A stretch of DNA of 34,025 nucleotides, taken from assembly GCA_030612835.1 (NCBI GenBank), contig JAUWND010000008.1:1-34025 (forward strand), in the 5' to 3' direction. Both the position numbers and the translations under genes were made by a program. Below the pieces are notes generated by a model. The model was not told the origin of the DNA. It searched no databases and saw only the letters and a program-made list of their open reading frames with translations. Shown here piece after piece: positions 9,445-19,564 of this stretch. The stretch comes from Candidatus Methanophagales archaeon. Its GTDB lineage: Archaea; Halobacteriota; Syntropharchaeia; Alkanophagales; Methanospirareceae. Every line of letters begins with the position of its first letter. Positions within the stretch are counted from its first letter, which is position 1.

Positions 9445-10473
9445 ATGTCAGAACGTCGGAAACTACTATTGCTGTCCACATCCATTCTAATAAGTATCAC
9501 GACTATACTTTTCATCCTCTTCTACTCTCCCTACAAAATAACCAGTGAGACTTTGGATTATCTTACAGAAATCAACCCTTATTATCTTGCATTAGCAATT
9601 GGCATGCATGCCGTGTCCTGGATACTATGGGGCTGTCGGTTAAAGATAATGGGTAATTTTATCGGAACTCATGATGGTAGCGGAGAAGTAAAAAGGTTGA
9701 GCCTGCCGAAATCACTAAAGATAATCTTTTCCAGCCTCTTTGCTGCTTGCATAACACCGTCGCAGTTCGGCGGCGAACCTGTGCGGATATACCTGCTGAA
9801 TAAAGACGGGTTTAGCGTTGGTGATGGAACAGCAGTCGTTTTGGGTGAGCGAGTACTGGACTTTGTCGTCATAGCGATTGGTACGGCACTGAGTTTTCTG
9901 CTATTTCGAGCAGTATTAGCTAACAATACAGTCATATACATTATTTTTACGGTCATCGGTGTTTTAATCATCGCATGCGTTGTTTTCATGGCTTATGCAG
10001 TAGCGAAGCCAGAAAAGGCAACAAAAGTCATTAAAGCCTTGCTCGCGAAGATAAAGAGTAGAAGAGTGGAAAAGATAAAGGATAAGATACTTATAGAGAT
10101 AGCCAATTTTTTTAGTGCTATAAATAGGTTCCGATCAGACGGAAAGAGCACTCTTGGACTCGCTTTGCTCCTTACCGCTGCATTTTGGCTGGTTGCATTT
10201 TTGATACCTTCGTTCTTACTGCTTGGCCTCGGCGCAGATCCTGTCTGGCTATATTCAATTGCCGCACAATTTATCCTCACGATAATCGTGGCAGTGCCTA
10301 TAACACCCGGTGGCAGCGGCATAGCGGAAGTCGGTGTCACTGCTCTATATCATAGCCTGGTAGGAACACCCATATTAGGTGTTTTCATGTTCCTATGGCG
10401 ATTGTGCACGTATTATCTGAACCTGATTGCGGGCGGCATAACGAGCGTAAAAATGATCAGCGAGATGCGTTAA
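9445..10473 (+). CDS. lysylphosphatidylglycerol synthase TM-region/UPF0104 family (flippase-like) membrane protein
   Basis: TPSQFGGEPVRIYLLNKDGFSVGDGTAVVLGERVLDF ... VAVPITPGGSGIAEVGVTALY. Confidence 0.87.
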   Translation: MSERRKLLLLSTSILISITTILFILFYSPYKITSETLDYLTEINPYYLALAIGMHAVSWILWGCRLKIMGNFIGTHDGSGEVKRLSLPKSLKIIFSSLFAACITPSQFGGEPVRIYLLNKDGFSVGDGTAVVLGERVLDFVVIAIGTALSFLLFRAVLANNTVIYIIFTVIGVLIIACVVFMAYAVAKPEKATKVIKALLAKIKSRRVEKIKDKILIEIANFFSAINRFRSDGKSTLGLALLLTAAFWLVAFLIPSFLLLGLGADPVWLYSIAAQFILTIIVAVPITPGGSGIAEVGVTALYHSLVGTPILGVFMFLWRLCTYYLNLIAGGITSVKMISEMR

Positions 10474-11582
10474 AGGCCACCATACAACTTAGACACTTGC
10501 TCGGCTACCTTATCCCAGTCATATTTCTCTTCTACAAGCTTCCTTCCTGCTTCGCCCATACGCTTTACCTTTTCATCATCGGAAATTATCGTTATAATGG
10601 AATCCGCCAAGCTATCCACATCTCTTGGATGGAATAATAGCCCATTATCCTTTGTTATGTTCTCCCTTACACCGGGGATGTCAGAAGCTATTACAGGTGT
10701 CCTGCATGCCATTGCTTCTAACAGCACAATACCGAAATTCTCAAGTCTTGTAAATGATGGTAAAACGAAAACAGAAGCTTCTAAATAACTTTTTGCCAGC
10801 TCTTTAAATTTCACGTAGCCCCGGAACTCAACTTTATCTTCTAAAGCCAGATTTCTTACTAGCGCGACCAATTTTTTTTGCTCTTCGCCTTCTCCCACGA
10901 TTACAAGCTTTGCTTCCGGGACCTCTTTCAAGACCGCTGGCATTGCTCTTATTAAATAGCCTATACCCTTTGGCAGAACGAGCCGACCGACGAAGAGCAC
11001 AATTTTCACTCTTCGCACATTTAATGTCCTTATCGCAGCATCAAATTTACTTATATCTATCCCATTCGGGATGACATGACATTTAGAAAGGAAATTATGA
11101 AGAATCGGCGATGTCTCGGCATAGCTCTTACCGGTTACAATGATAGCGTCACAATCGTCTATTACTTTCAAAGCGTAATGCTGTGCATAATACTTTTCTA
11201 CATATTCGCCCAGCAACGTAGGAATTCTAATATTCCCTGCCCTTTTCGGGATTTTGACATCGAAATGATAAGTAATGACATGTGGTTTTTTGTTCGCTTT
11301 ACAGATAGCTTTAGAAAAAAATGGCGGTGGACAGTGGGAGTGGAATATATCTGCGTCCATGTACTTTATTTTAGATAATCCGAAGATGAAAGGCACATAA
11401 TGAGGAAAAATCTCCTTTGCCTTGAACTTAATACAGTCGTTATACACATTCTTCGGAATGTCGGAAGTTAGAACCTGCAAGTCATTATCTTTCCTCATTA
11501 ATGCCTTTGTCAGCTCCATAACGTGATTTTCCACACCGCCAATATGCGGCGGGTAGTAACAAGAAGCCTGAATTATCTTCAT
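10470..11582 (-). CDS. GT4-family glycosyltransferase
   Basis: YYPPHIGGVENHVMELTKAL ... VIPNGIDISKFD ... LFVGRLVLPKGIGYLIRAMP ... VLLEAMACRTPVIASDIPGVRENI. Confidence 0.93.
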   Translation of the reverse strand: MKIIQASCYYPPHIGGVENHVMELTKALMRKDNDLQVLTSDIPKNVYNDCIKFKAKEIFPHYVPFIFGLSKIKYMDADIFHSHCPPPFFSKAICKANKKPHVITYHFDVKIPKRAGNIRIPTLLGEYVEKYYAQHYALKVIDDCDAIIVTGKSYAETSPILHNFLSKCHVIPNGIDISKFDAAIRTLNVRRVKIVLFVGRLVLPKGIGYLIRAMPAVLKEVPEAKLVIVGEGEEQKKLVALVRNLALEDKVEFRGYVKFKELAKSYLEASVFVLPSFTRLENFGIVLLEAMACRTPVIASDIPGVRENITKDNGLLFHPRDVDSLADSIITIISDDEKVKRMGEAGRKLVEEKYDWDKVAEQVSKLYGGL

Positions 11583-11592
11583 GGTAGCAGGT

Positions 11593-12306
11593 TTATTTAT
11601 ATGTTTGTTGCATGTAATTTACCTTTGGACGCTTGCCCCTTTTTGCTGATACTATATTTAGTATCCAGACATATAAAGCTCGCAGGATGCCGAACTTCTC
11701 CATGCGCCGCATAGAGAACCATACGTGAAGATATGGATCATAGATTATCCTGCCCTTGCGTTTTAGCTTCAGTGCGATCCCATAATCATCTCCTGCCGGC
11801 ATATCAGAATAGCCACCCACCTGCAAGAATGCACGTCTTCGGAATGCCGTATTTGACCCGATAGTGAAATAAAATACCCTTAGGATAGCGAATACATGCA
11901 TGAGCTTATTAAACATCCCGATTAAGAACAGGTATTTAAATTTGTCTTCAATAGGTTTTATCGGTCCGTAAGCCACGACAACACCTTCACGTGCGAGATT
12001 TGCACATATACGCGCAAGCCAATCTCCCGGTAGAATTATATCGGCATCGGTCGTCGCGATAAGTTCCGCACTTGCTGCATCCACACCATCGTTTCTCGCA
12101 CCGCCGACACCTTTGCTCTTCTGTTGCATTACTATATCTGCATAGTCCTGTGCTATTTCTACTGTCCTGTCTGTGCTCCCGCCGTCTACAACTATGAGCT
12201 CAAATTCAGCGCGAGACAATGTTTGATTTACAAGGCTCTTCAAGCATCGTTCTACATATCGCTCTTCATTATACGTTGGGATAATGACTGATATTCTCTT
12301 ATTCAT
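11593..12306 (-). CDS. GT2-family glycosyltransferase
   Basis: ISVIIPTYNEERYVERCLKSLVNQ ... VDGGSTDRTVEIA ... ATTDADIILPGDWL. Confidence 0.93.
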   Translation of the reverse strand: MNKRISVIIPTYNEERYVERCLKSLVNQTLSRAEFELIVVDGGSTDRTVEIAQDYADIVMQQKSKGVGGARNDGVDAASAELIATTDADIILPGDWLARICANLAREGVVVAYGPIKPIEDKFKYLFLIGMFNKLMHVFAILRVFYFTIGSNTAFRRRAFLQVGGYSDMPAGDDYGIALKLKRKGRIIYDPYLHVWFSMRRMEKFGILRALYVWILNIVSAKRGKRPKVNYMQQTYK

Positions 12307-12309
12307 TAT

Positions 12310-13599
12310 TTATTCATTCATTCCCTTTGTAAAATCCAGTGCATTTCTTATACATGCATCCATATTAAGATATTTGAATTCCGCAAACCGTCCTACCGGG
12401 CAAATCCCTATATGGTTTAAAAAGCTCATTATCACCCCGATATTCTTCTTATAACTCAAATCATATATGACATATGCAAACTTCGTCCTCTTTGCTTTGC
12501 TGTAGCATACTGTATCCTTATTGATAATCCCTTTTTTATCCAGTTCTCCTATTGTACGAGTTATTATCTCTTTGTCCGATATTTTAGCTATTGAATCACC
12601 GTTATTATAAGTTATCTCAGCGAGAACAGCGCTCTTTCCTTCTGGTGCAACGCTTTCACTGTAATTCGATGGGAAAGCGACTCTATGGGCGAGACAATCA
12701 CCATCGGGTATATACAACCATGAGAAATCGTTTAGATTCTCCACGTTGAGCCCGAGCATTACAGTGATGAGGGAATTGTATTTCAATTCGTGCAGTGCAT
12801 TGTAAATCGCCGGTGGAACATCTGCAATTGCGTGCATAAGATCGAAAATCGGTTGCGTTGCTATAATCTGTTCATATCGCCTTTGTTCTATACCATTAGA
12901 TACGATCCAGTGGTTATTCCCACGAAAGATCGATTTTACATCAAATTTTTTCACTATTTTAGCTCTGGATTCCCGCTCTAAACTGGTGATTAGAGCGTTT
13001 ATACCACCTTCTTTTGGATAATAGAATTCCAATTGGTGCTTGTAGCCCTCTGTCATGATTCCAAGAGAAGACTTAATTATATCCTCTACAGGCGGTCTCG
13101 GCACCCGACCATCAACCCAAAAAGAGCCCATCTTGGATGTGTCATAATTCCAAATCTTCTCATTGTATGGCACCAAATATTTCTCGGCCATACCTTTTCC
13201 AAAAGTGTAGTAGAGCCACTCGTTAAAATTCCCGGGTTTATCATTAACGTTGGTTAAGGTTTCGATGAAGCCCATGAGACACTCGAAATTATCCGTTAAT
13301 GGTAAGTCCGATAGCCCATTTTCAAATGGATACTTTACATAAATGCCGTTATACATTATTTTCGTGTTCCGCCGCCGTTTCACGATGTTAGCACCTAGCT
13401 TTTCGAGCATGAAGTCCAATACCTCGCTGTCTTTCGAGAATATAATATGCGAGCCACAGCAGTCGAAGGTGAAGCCTTCTTCTGTTATTGACCGACATAA
13501 CCCGCCACACTCGCTATCCTTTTCTAATATTTCGCAGTCTGTTATTAGACTCCCGAGTGTTAATCCTGTTAGTCCTGCACCTATGATCCCTATGGTCAT
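12310..13599 (-). CDS. FAD-dependent amine-oxidase/UDP-galactopyranose-mutase-like oxidoreductase
   Basis: IGIIGAGLTGLTLGSLITDCEILEKDSECGGLCRSITEEGFTFDCCGSHIIF. Confidence 0.82.
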   Translation of the reverse strand: MTIGIIGAGLTGLTLGSLITDCEILEKDSECGGLCRSITEEGFTFDCCGSHIIFSKDSEVLDFMLEKLGANIVKRRRNTKIMYNGIYVKYPFENGLSDLPLTDNFECLMGFIETLTNVNDKPGNFNEWLYYTFGKGMAEKYLVPYNEKIWNYDTSKMGSFWVDGRVPRPPVEDIIKSSLGIMTEGYKHQLEFYYPKEGGINALITSLERESRAKIVKKFDVKSIFRGNNHWIVSNGIEQRRYEQIIATQPIFDLMHAIADVPPAIYNALHELKYNSLITVMLGLNVENLNDFSWLYIPDGDCLAHRVAFPSNYSESVAPEGKSAVLAEITYNNGDSIAKISDKEIITRTIGELDKKGIINKDTVCYSKAKRTKFAYVIYDLSYKKNIGVIMSFLNHIGICPVGRFAEFKYLNMDACIRNALDFTKGMNE

Positions 13600-13666
13600 C
13601 TAGTAAACAATAAATAGGCTGTTGTTTTTATAAGGTTTCAAATTTTTATGTGAGCTCATACCATGT

Positions 13667-13965
13667 GTGTTCGGTTAAGTATTTATTTATGGCCCACAAA
13701 ACAAAAAGAAAAGATTATCATACAAAAAGTATTTTATGGACACAGATTAACGCAGATTAACGCAGATGGAAACCACAAACTTTTAATTAATTTTGGTCGC
13801 TCTGCTCTGCTCTGCTCTGCTCTGCTCTGCTCTGCTCTGCTCTGCTCTGTGACGGTAAAACGTCGTATGAAAGACAAAAAAGATAAATCCGTGTCGGAAA
13901 TGTGTTGTTATATTATTTTATTTTTGGGGATCATTATTTATGTTGAGTCGTACTTAACCGAACAC
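13667..13965. mobile_element. non-coding inverted-repeat-bounded element (299 bp), MITE-like
   Basis: Perfect 15-bp TIR GTGTTCGGTTAAGTA (13667-13681) / TACTTAACCGAACAC (13951-13965). Confidence 0.65.
13799..13848. repeat. pentanucleotide microsatellite (GCTCT)x10
   Basis: Ten perfect tandem GCTCT units read directly. Confidence 0.98.
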
Positions 13966-14009
13966 CTATGAAACTCATACACTCTTTTGGGCAGACATCA
14001 GAACATACC

Positions 14010-14246
14010 CTAAAATAGATTTAAAATAATGACAATGACAGCACCGATAACGCCCCCGATCGCACATATCAGGATGTTAAGCCACGAGTATGCGATTTTC
14101 AATCCAAAGAGGGTATTTGCAGCAAAAAGAATGATCAAGCCAATGATCGAGTTAACTATGAGATATTTAGCTGCCTTGAACAGGTAGTACAACACGATTA
14201 CCATTACAATTACCGCAAAAAGTATGACTAGTTCCGCAAACATCAA
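14010..14246 (-). CDS. BofA/pro-sigmaK-processing-regulator-like small membrane protein
   Basis: 78 aa, two TM segments; KYLIVNSIIGLIILFAANTLFG...ICAIGGVIGAVIVIIL. Confidence 0.7.
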   Translation of the reverse strand: MMFAELVILFAVIVMVIVLYYLFKAAKYLIVNSIIGLIILFAANTLFGLKIAYSWLNILICAIGGVIGAVIVIILNLF

Positions 14247-14370
14247 ATCTCACCTCCATCCTGCCTTCTTGTAGTCTTCATATTCATGTACCCATCAGGA
14301 ATTGTTACAATTCACTATCTGAGTTCCCGAGTATAAAAAGCTTTCCGATTTATTCCATTTACCAGTTATT

Positions 14371-14380
14371 TTTTATATAT
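14371..14380 (+). promoter_or_regulatory. archaeal TATA-box-like element upstream of the DUF2124 gene
   Basis: TTTTATATAT ~25 nt upstream of ATG 14405. Confidence 0.45.
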
Positions 14381-14404
14381 ACGGTAATAATAGTAGGTAG
14401 TAAC

Positions 14405-14899
14405 ATGTTACAACTAAAGGAGAAGCGCAAAGGTGTAGAAGGATTATCTCGCCCATTCAAGGAATTGCTCATGGAAGACGAGCTGAAAGATGGAGCACAG
14501 ATTGTCTATTATGGGCGTCCCGCACTATGTGTCCCATATATTATGGTGAAGAGTTATGAGATACGGAATTTACAGGTACAGCAGGTTTTCGTACCGTTAC
14601 TCGATGAATCAAAGGCAAAAGTGATCAAATTTGTTCCTGATGTAGGGATGCAGGTCTCGGAAGAGACAACAGAAGTCCATCCACAGGTAGTTGTACTCAT
14701 GGGCGGTCTTACCATGCCGGATGTTCATATATCGGCGGAGATGGCTTTGGATCATGTTTCCAAGTACGAACCAAAGATAGTCGGGGCATGCTATATGAGC
14801 GAACTTTTCGAAGCGAAATGGCCGGACGTTATCCCTTTTGACCTTTTGGTTGATGGTATCATTGACCCTGTCTATGTCTGGAGAAAACGAGAAGAATAA
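14405..14899 (+). CDS. DUF2124 family protein
   Basis: 164 aa; [35 protein letters not shown] ... [24 protein letters not shown] resembles the archaeal DUF2124 family. Confidence 0.75.
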   Translation: MLQLKEKRKGVEGLSRPFKELLMEDELKDGAQIVYYGRPALCVPYIMVKSYEIRNLQVQQVFVPLLDESKAKVIKFVPDVGMQVSEETTEVHPQVVVLMGGLTMPDVHISAEMALDHVSKYEPKIVGACYMSELFEAKWPDVIPFDLLVDGIIDPVYVWRKREE

Positions 14900-15963
14900 A
14901 AAATTAGCATCAAGTCCACCAGCACCAGAGCAACCATCGCTTCTGCCACGGGCACTATCCGCGGGCATATACATGTGTCATGCCTGCCCGAAATAGATAT
15001 TTCCAGCTCCTGCAGCTTCGCCATATTGACACTTCTTTGCGATTTTGAGATAGAAGGCGTAGGTTTCACCGCCATTTTACATATTATTGGCTCGCCAGTA
15101 GAGATGCCACCTAAAATACCGCCTGCGTGGTTCGTTCTTGTTCTTACACTTCCTTCATTCATATAATATTCATCGTTCATCTCGCTCCCCATCATCCTTG
15201 CAGCATCGAATCCTGCGCCTACTTCCACGCCTTTCACAGCGCCGATACACATCAAAGCCTTTGCAAGCTCGGCATCCAGTTTATCGAAGACCGGCTCGCC
15301 CAAACCTGCTGGAACTCCAAGTGCAATTACTTCTACAATGCCGCCCACACTATCGCCTTCTGCTTTCACTTCCTTTATTCGCGCTTCCATTCTGCTCGCG
15401 GCTTCTAAATCTGCACACCTAACTGCATTTTGCTCTGCATTCTTCTTTATTTCCTCGACTTGCATTTCCCTCGCCCTTATACCGCCCACTTCCAGCACAT
15501 GACCGATAATTTGCATGTTCTGCAAAGCCAGGATCTTCTTTGCTATTGCGCCTGCTGCGACTCTCGCTGCCGTCTCGCGTCCGGAAGCTCTTCCACCACC
15601 CCGATAGTCTCTTATCCCATACTTCATCTGATATGATAAATCCGCTTGACCAGGTCTTGCAATATCTTTTAGTGGTTCATAAGGACTCGAATCGGCATCC
15701 TTATTCCAGATGAGCATAGAGATAGGAGTGCCCAGGGTTTTCCCTTCGAACACGCCCGACAATACTTTCACTGCATCCGCTTCCTTTCTCCCTGTGGTTA
15801 TCTCACTAACGCCCGGTTTTCGCCTGTCCAGTTCGTACTGTATGTCCGCTTCTGACAGCTCAAGCTTTGACGGGCAGCCATCCACAACCACGCCTATCGC
15901 TTCCCCGTGTGACTCGCCCCAGGTAGTCACCTTAAATATTTTTCCAAAAGAATTTCCAGACAT
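14872..15963 (-). CDS. aroC: chorismate synthase
   Basis: [32 protein letters not shown] ... [18 protein letters not shown] ... [23 protein letters not shown]; start placed at 15963 rather than the upstream 16044. Confidence 0.95.
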   Translation of the reverse strand: MSGNSFGKIFKVTTWGESHGEAIGVVVDGCPSKLELSEADIQYELDRRKPGVSEITTGRKEADAVKVLSGVFEGKTLGTPISMLIWNKDADSSPYEPLKDIARPGQADLSYQMKYGIRDYRGGGRASGRETAARVAAGAIAKKILALQNMQIIGHVLEVGGIRAREMQVEEIKKNAEQNAVRCADLEAASRMEARIKEVKAEGDSVGGIVEVIALGVPAGLGEPVFDKLDAELAKALMCIGAVKGVEVGAGFDAARMMGSEMNDEYYMNEGSVRTRTNHAGGILGGISTGEPIICKMAVKPTPSISKSQRSVNMAKLQELEISISGRHDTCICPRIVPVAEAMVALVLVDLMLIFYSSRFLQT

Positions 15964-16012
15964 GACAACCAAAGAGTTATAGGTTCTGTAAGAATATAAT
16001 TTATATAGGTAA

Positions 16013-16479
16013 CTTGACAATGTCAGATTAACCGCAGAGTTCACAGAGAGCGCAGAGGATATAGAGAGGAGGTATTTGTTTTGTATAGCTCAGTAAAAAT
16101 TCCAAGCACCAAGCATCAAATTACAAACAAATTCCAAGCACCAAATTCAAATTTATAAACTCATTTGGATTTTTTCAATATCAAACTAAAGATTTCCAGA
16201 TCATACCGTTTTGAATTTTGGTTTTTGGTCATTAGGATTTGTTTGAGATTTGGTGCTTGTAATTTGAGATTTTCGCTCTATACAAATACGAGAGGAGATA
16301 TGTCCTAATAATTTATCTCCTTCACAACCTGAACCAATTTTATTACCCAATGATTACATATGTTGGTAGAAAGTTACCAATACATAACGTTTGGAAATAA
16401 CAATCTGCACATACATGAAATTTTCTCTGCGAACTCAGCGTTCTCTGCGGTAAATGAAATTTAAGGTGACATTGTCAAG
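16013..16479. mobile_element. outer inverted-repeat element hosting a nested MITE
   Basis: 13-bp perfect IR CTTGACAATGTCA (16013-16025) / TGACATTGTCAAG (16467-16479), plus imperfect ACCGCAGAG...CGCAGAG / CTCTGCG...CTCTGCGGT arms. Confidence 0.65.
16072..16289. mobile_element. MITE-like element, second family (218 bp)
   Basis: GTATTTGTTTTGTATAGCT ... CTCTATACAAATAC ends; perfect 8-bp TSD GAGAGGAG at 16064-16071 and 16290-16297. Confidence 0.88.
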
Positions 16480-17568
16480 CTAATATCTATAGAATTGACC
16501 GTTTTGCCCACATAATTTCGCAGGTTTTATTATAACTTTCTTATCGGGGTCTTTAACAACATAGCCAAGTCTAAAAGCATCCACTTTATGCCTGCCCGCG
16601 ATTTCAATAGCCACTTCTGCTTCTTGCTCCGGTAATATTACGCAAAATCCTATACCCATGTTATATACCCTAAACATCTCTTCATCAGTGACATTGCCAC
16701 GTTTTTGTAATAGTGTAAAAATTGGCGGTGTTTCCGGCAGATACTCTATTACAAAACCCACATCTGATTTGACCCTGGTTAGATTTAAGAACCCGTCACC
16801 CGTGATATGCATTAACGCCTTTATATCTAAATTAGAATTTATCATCTCCATAATCTCAGGGACATAGATATGCGTTGGCTCCAACAGTTCCGCTCCGATT
16901 GTTTTTTCTAAGACATCAAAATACTCATCAATAGCACCTGTTTTCAAAAAGATATGACGGGCTAAGCTCAAGCCATTACTATGGATACCACTACTGCTTA
17001 GACCTATGATTACATCTTTCTCCTGGATATTCGCCCCTACGATTACTTTATCAAGAGAAACCGTGCCAACCGCGGTGCCTACTAGATCAAACTCGCGATT
17101 CTTTCGCACTCCCTTCACCATATCTTTTACAATCGCTATTTCACCACCCGGAATAGTTATATTGGCTATTTCTGCACCCTTGAGAAGCCCTTTACCTATT
17201 TCTTCCAGCAATTCCGGATCCGGTTCACAAAGGGCGATATAATCAACCAGAGAGATAGGTTCTGCACCCACACAGAGGATGTCATTAACATTCATCGCAA
17301 TGCAGTCTATTCCGACAGTATCGTATTTATCCATCATTTGAGCGATGAGTATTTTCGTTCCCACACCATCGGTTGCGACTGCTAAACCTGACCCATGTCC
17401 AATATCGATCACATTCGCAAAATACCCTATGCCTAGCTTCACTGAACCTATATCTGTTCTAAAGGTAAGGCTTCGTCCCACATGATCGAGTAGTCGGTTT
17501 AATCCAATGCTCACTTTCGCTGTGTCAACTCCCGCTTTTGTATATGTAACACTCTCTTGCGTTTTCAT
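16480..17568 (-). CDS. purM: phosphoribosylformylglycinamidine cyclo-ligase (AIR synthetase)
   Basis: YTKAGVDTAKVSIGLNRL ... VATDGVGTKILIAQMMDKYDTVGIDCIAMNVNDILCVGAEPISLVDYIA ... GLSSSGIHSNGLSLAR. Confidence 0.93.
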   Translation of the reverse strand: MKTQESVTYTKAGVDTAKVSIGLNRLLDHVGRSLTFRTDIGSVKLGIGYFANVIDIGHGSGLAVATDGVGTKILIAQMMDKYDTVGIDCIAMNVNDILCVGAEPISLVDYIALCEPDPELLEEIGKGLLKGAEIANITIPGGEIAIVKDMVKGVRKNREFDLVGTAVGTVSLDKVIVGANIQEKDVIIGLSSSGIHSNGLSLARHIFLKTGAIDEYFDVLEKTIGAELLEPTHIYVPEIMEMINSNLDIKALMHITGDGFLNLTRVKSDVGFVIEYLPETPPIFTLLQKRGNVTDEEMFRVYNMGIGFCVILPEQEAEVAIEIAGRHKVDAFRLGYVVKDPDKKVIIKPAKLCGQNGQFYRY

Positions 17569-17661
17569 TCTTCACTAACCTAACCTAATATAATCTAATG
17601 CGAAGATAAAGATTATAATGATAAATATATCTATAATTAATGATAGTAGAAATGACAAGAA

Positions 17662-18708
17662 ATGAAAAGCGCTTTATTTGACGATATTGGTAGTTATCCA
17701 CTGCCTGAAGGAAGAACGAAAGAATGGATGAAATCCGCCTTTGCTAATCCGGAACCACACAAAGATGAGCTCTACGAGATAATAATAGGGTCAATGTGGC
17801 AGAAGATAAACGCAGGTGTAGAAGTCCCTAATTATCCGCAGTTTCAGAATATGATTACTCAGTTTAGCGAGTACATCATGGACGATGGACGAACAGAAGC
17901 GCCACTGCTAATAAAAGAAGAAGAGGCGAAGATGGTCGAAATGGATGCCTTAGCCGAACTGGCAGTGGAGTACAAGGAGAAGGAAGGTAAAAAGTTAGGA
18001 GTCCGAATTTGTGTCACAGGTCCGATAGAGCTATATTATAACCTATTCACGCCACCGGTGTATATGGACATGTTATCGCCCCTCGCGGAATCAGTAGGCC
18101 GATTCATAAAACATGCGGTAGAAGGAGCGCAGAACTACGACGTTGTTTGTGTCTCTATAGACGAGCCAAGCATGGGCTTAGATCCGCGTATAGAAGAGGA
18201 AGGTATAATTACCGCACTTGAACTCGCTTCTGAATATGCTTTCCGATCGGGCATTGATACACAAATACACCTCCACTCACCCATTTTTTATGAGACCGTG
18301 TGCCAGGTAGAAGGGATAAACGTGATAGGGATGGAATCAGCAGCGAATCCGTCTCTTTTAGCTCTTATAGATAAAGAGCAACTAGAGAAATACGATAAAT
18401 TCCTGCGCATTGGTGTTTCAAGAACAGATATACTCAGCATGGCTGCGGAATATGATGAACTACATCATACAAATGCATTTAAAGATAAGGGCGTTTTGGA
18501 AACCATAGTTAACGAATATAACAGCCCTGACAATGTGAAGAAGCGGCTGGAGAAAGTTTTTGACATCTTTGGTGACCGAATAAAATATGTGGGTCCCGAC
18601 TGTGGCTTGGGTTCTTTCCCCAATCAGGAACTGGCATATTTGGTCTTGAAAAATACCGCTGCTGGGCTAAAAGCGTTTTATAGCGGTAAGGATAGCGATA
18701 GCGAATGA
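17662..18708 (+). CDS. MetE C-terminal-like archaeal core methionine synthase
   Basis: 348 aa; DDIGSYPLPEGRT ... VCVSIDEPSMGLDPR ... GVSRTDI ... VGPDCGLGSFPNQELAYLVLKN. Confidence 0.82.
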   Translation: MKSALFDDIGSYPLPEGRTKEWMKSAFANPEPHKDELYEIIIGSMWQKINAGVEVPNYPQFQNMITQFSEYIMDDGRTEAPLLIKEEEAKMVEMDALAELAVEYKEKEGKKLGVRICVTGPIELYYNLFTPPVYMDMLSPLAESVGRFIKHAVEGAQNYDVVCVSIDEPSMGLDPRIEEEGIITALELASEYAFRSGIDTQIHLHSPIFYETVCQVEGINVIGMESAANPSLLALIDKEQLEKYDKFLRIGVSRTDILSMAAEYDELHHTNAFKDKGVLETIVNEYNSPDNVKKRLEKVFDIFGDRIKYVGPDCGLGSFPNQELAYLVLKNTAAGLKAFYSGKDSDSE

Positions 18709-19334
18709 AAATAGTAAAACTAGGTGGCAGCTTACAAGAAAAAGGAAGAGAACTCATACGGTTTCTTAGCGATTATGCAGAGACGAAAAACCATACTGTT
18801 ATTATAATCCCAGGCGGCGGTCATTTTGTAAAGCGGATAAAAGAACTCTCAGAGCAAGAGGTTATCTCCGATGATGCTGCGCATTGGATGGCGGTTCTTG
18901 GTATGCACCAATACGGTTTTTACCTCGCAGATGGTAGTGGAACAGAAATAGTTGAGAGCATGGAAGAACTCCGCAATGTGGTGCATATAGGCGTATTATT
19001 GCCATATACTCTTCTGAAGGCGGATGATTCCTTACCGCATACGTGGAATGTCACATCAGATACGATAGCCGCATTTGTCGCAAATAAAGTAGGCGAAAAG
19101 AGCTTCATAAAACTAACCGATGTGGATGGACTAATGGATGATAAGGGGCTTTTGGTAAGACAGATTCATGCAAAGGCGATGATAAAGAACGTGCGTACCG
19201 GCTGTGTAGACGCGGAACTGCCGCTATTTTTAATGCAGAATGAAATGAGTTGCGTGATTGTGAATGGCAACTTCACAGAGCGAATAATAGCGGTAATATC
19301 GGGAAAAGAAACGGACTGCACAAAGATCTTATAA
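18705..19334 (+). CDS. mfnE: amino-acid kinase family protein, likely MfnE-type (methanofuran pathway) kinase
   Basis: MKIVKLGGSLQEKG ... VIIIPGGGHFVKRIKEL ... DDAAHWMAVLGMHQYGFYLAD ... FIKLTDVDGLMDDKG; 4-nt overlap with the upstream gene. Confidence 0.65.
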   Translation: MKIVKLGGSLQEKGRELIRFLSDYAETKNHTVIIIPGGGHFVKRIKELSEQEVISDDAAHWMAVLGMHQYGFYLADGSGTEIVESMEELRNVVHIGVLLPYTLLKADDSLPHTWNVTSDTIAAFVANKVGEKSFIKLTDVDGLMDDKGLLVRQIHAKAMIKNVRTGCVDAELPLFLMQNEMSCVIVNGNFTERIIAVISGKETDCTKIL

Positions 19335-19403
19335 CTCAAAATTCACAAGAAAAAATAAATTGTGGACACAGATTAAAGTACACTAAAACTTTTTAGAAAA
19401 AAG

Positions 19404-19564
19404 GTATTTGTATAGCTAATCTTAAAAACCACGAGATTCCACAAGATTAACACAAGAAATTAAGGCTAATAGGGATGGGATAGCCAATAGTTTATTAAAA
19501 CCCGATTACTATTATTGTTTTCTCGTGAAAATCTGTGTAATCTTGTGGTTTGCTAAACAAATAC
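19404..19564 (-). mobile_element. MITE-like element copy C (161 bp)
   Basis: GTATTTGTATAGCT ... GCTAAACAAATAC ends; flanks GAAAAAAG (19396-19403) / GAAAAAAA (19565-19572), 7/8 TSD; body is the reverse complement of copies E/F. Confidence 0.88.

Noticed and set aside
13663-13971. 102-aa ORF containing SALLCSALLCSALLCS
   Set aside because: It almost coincides with the TIR-bounded element and is an artefact of the GCTCT microsatellite being stop-free.
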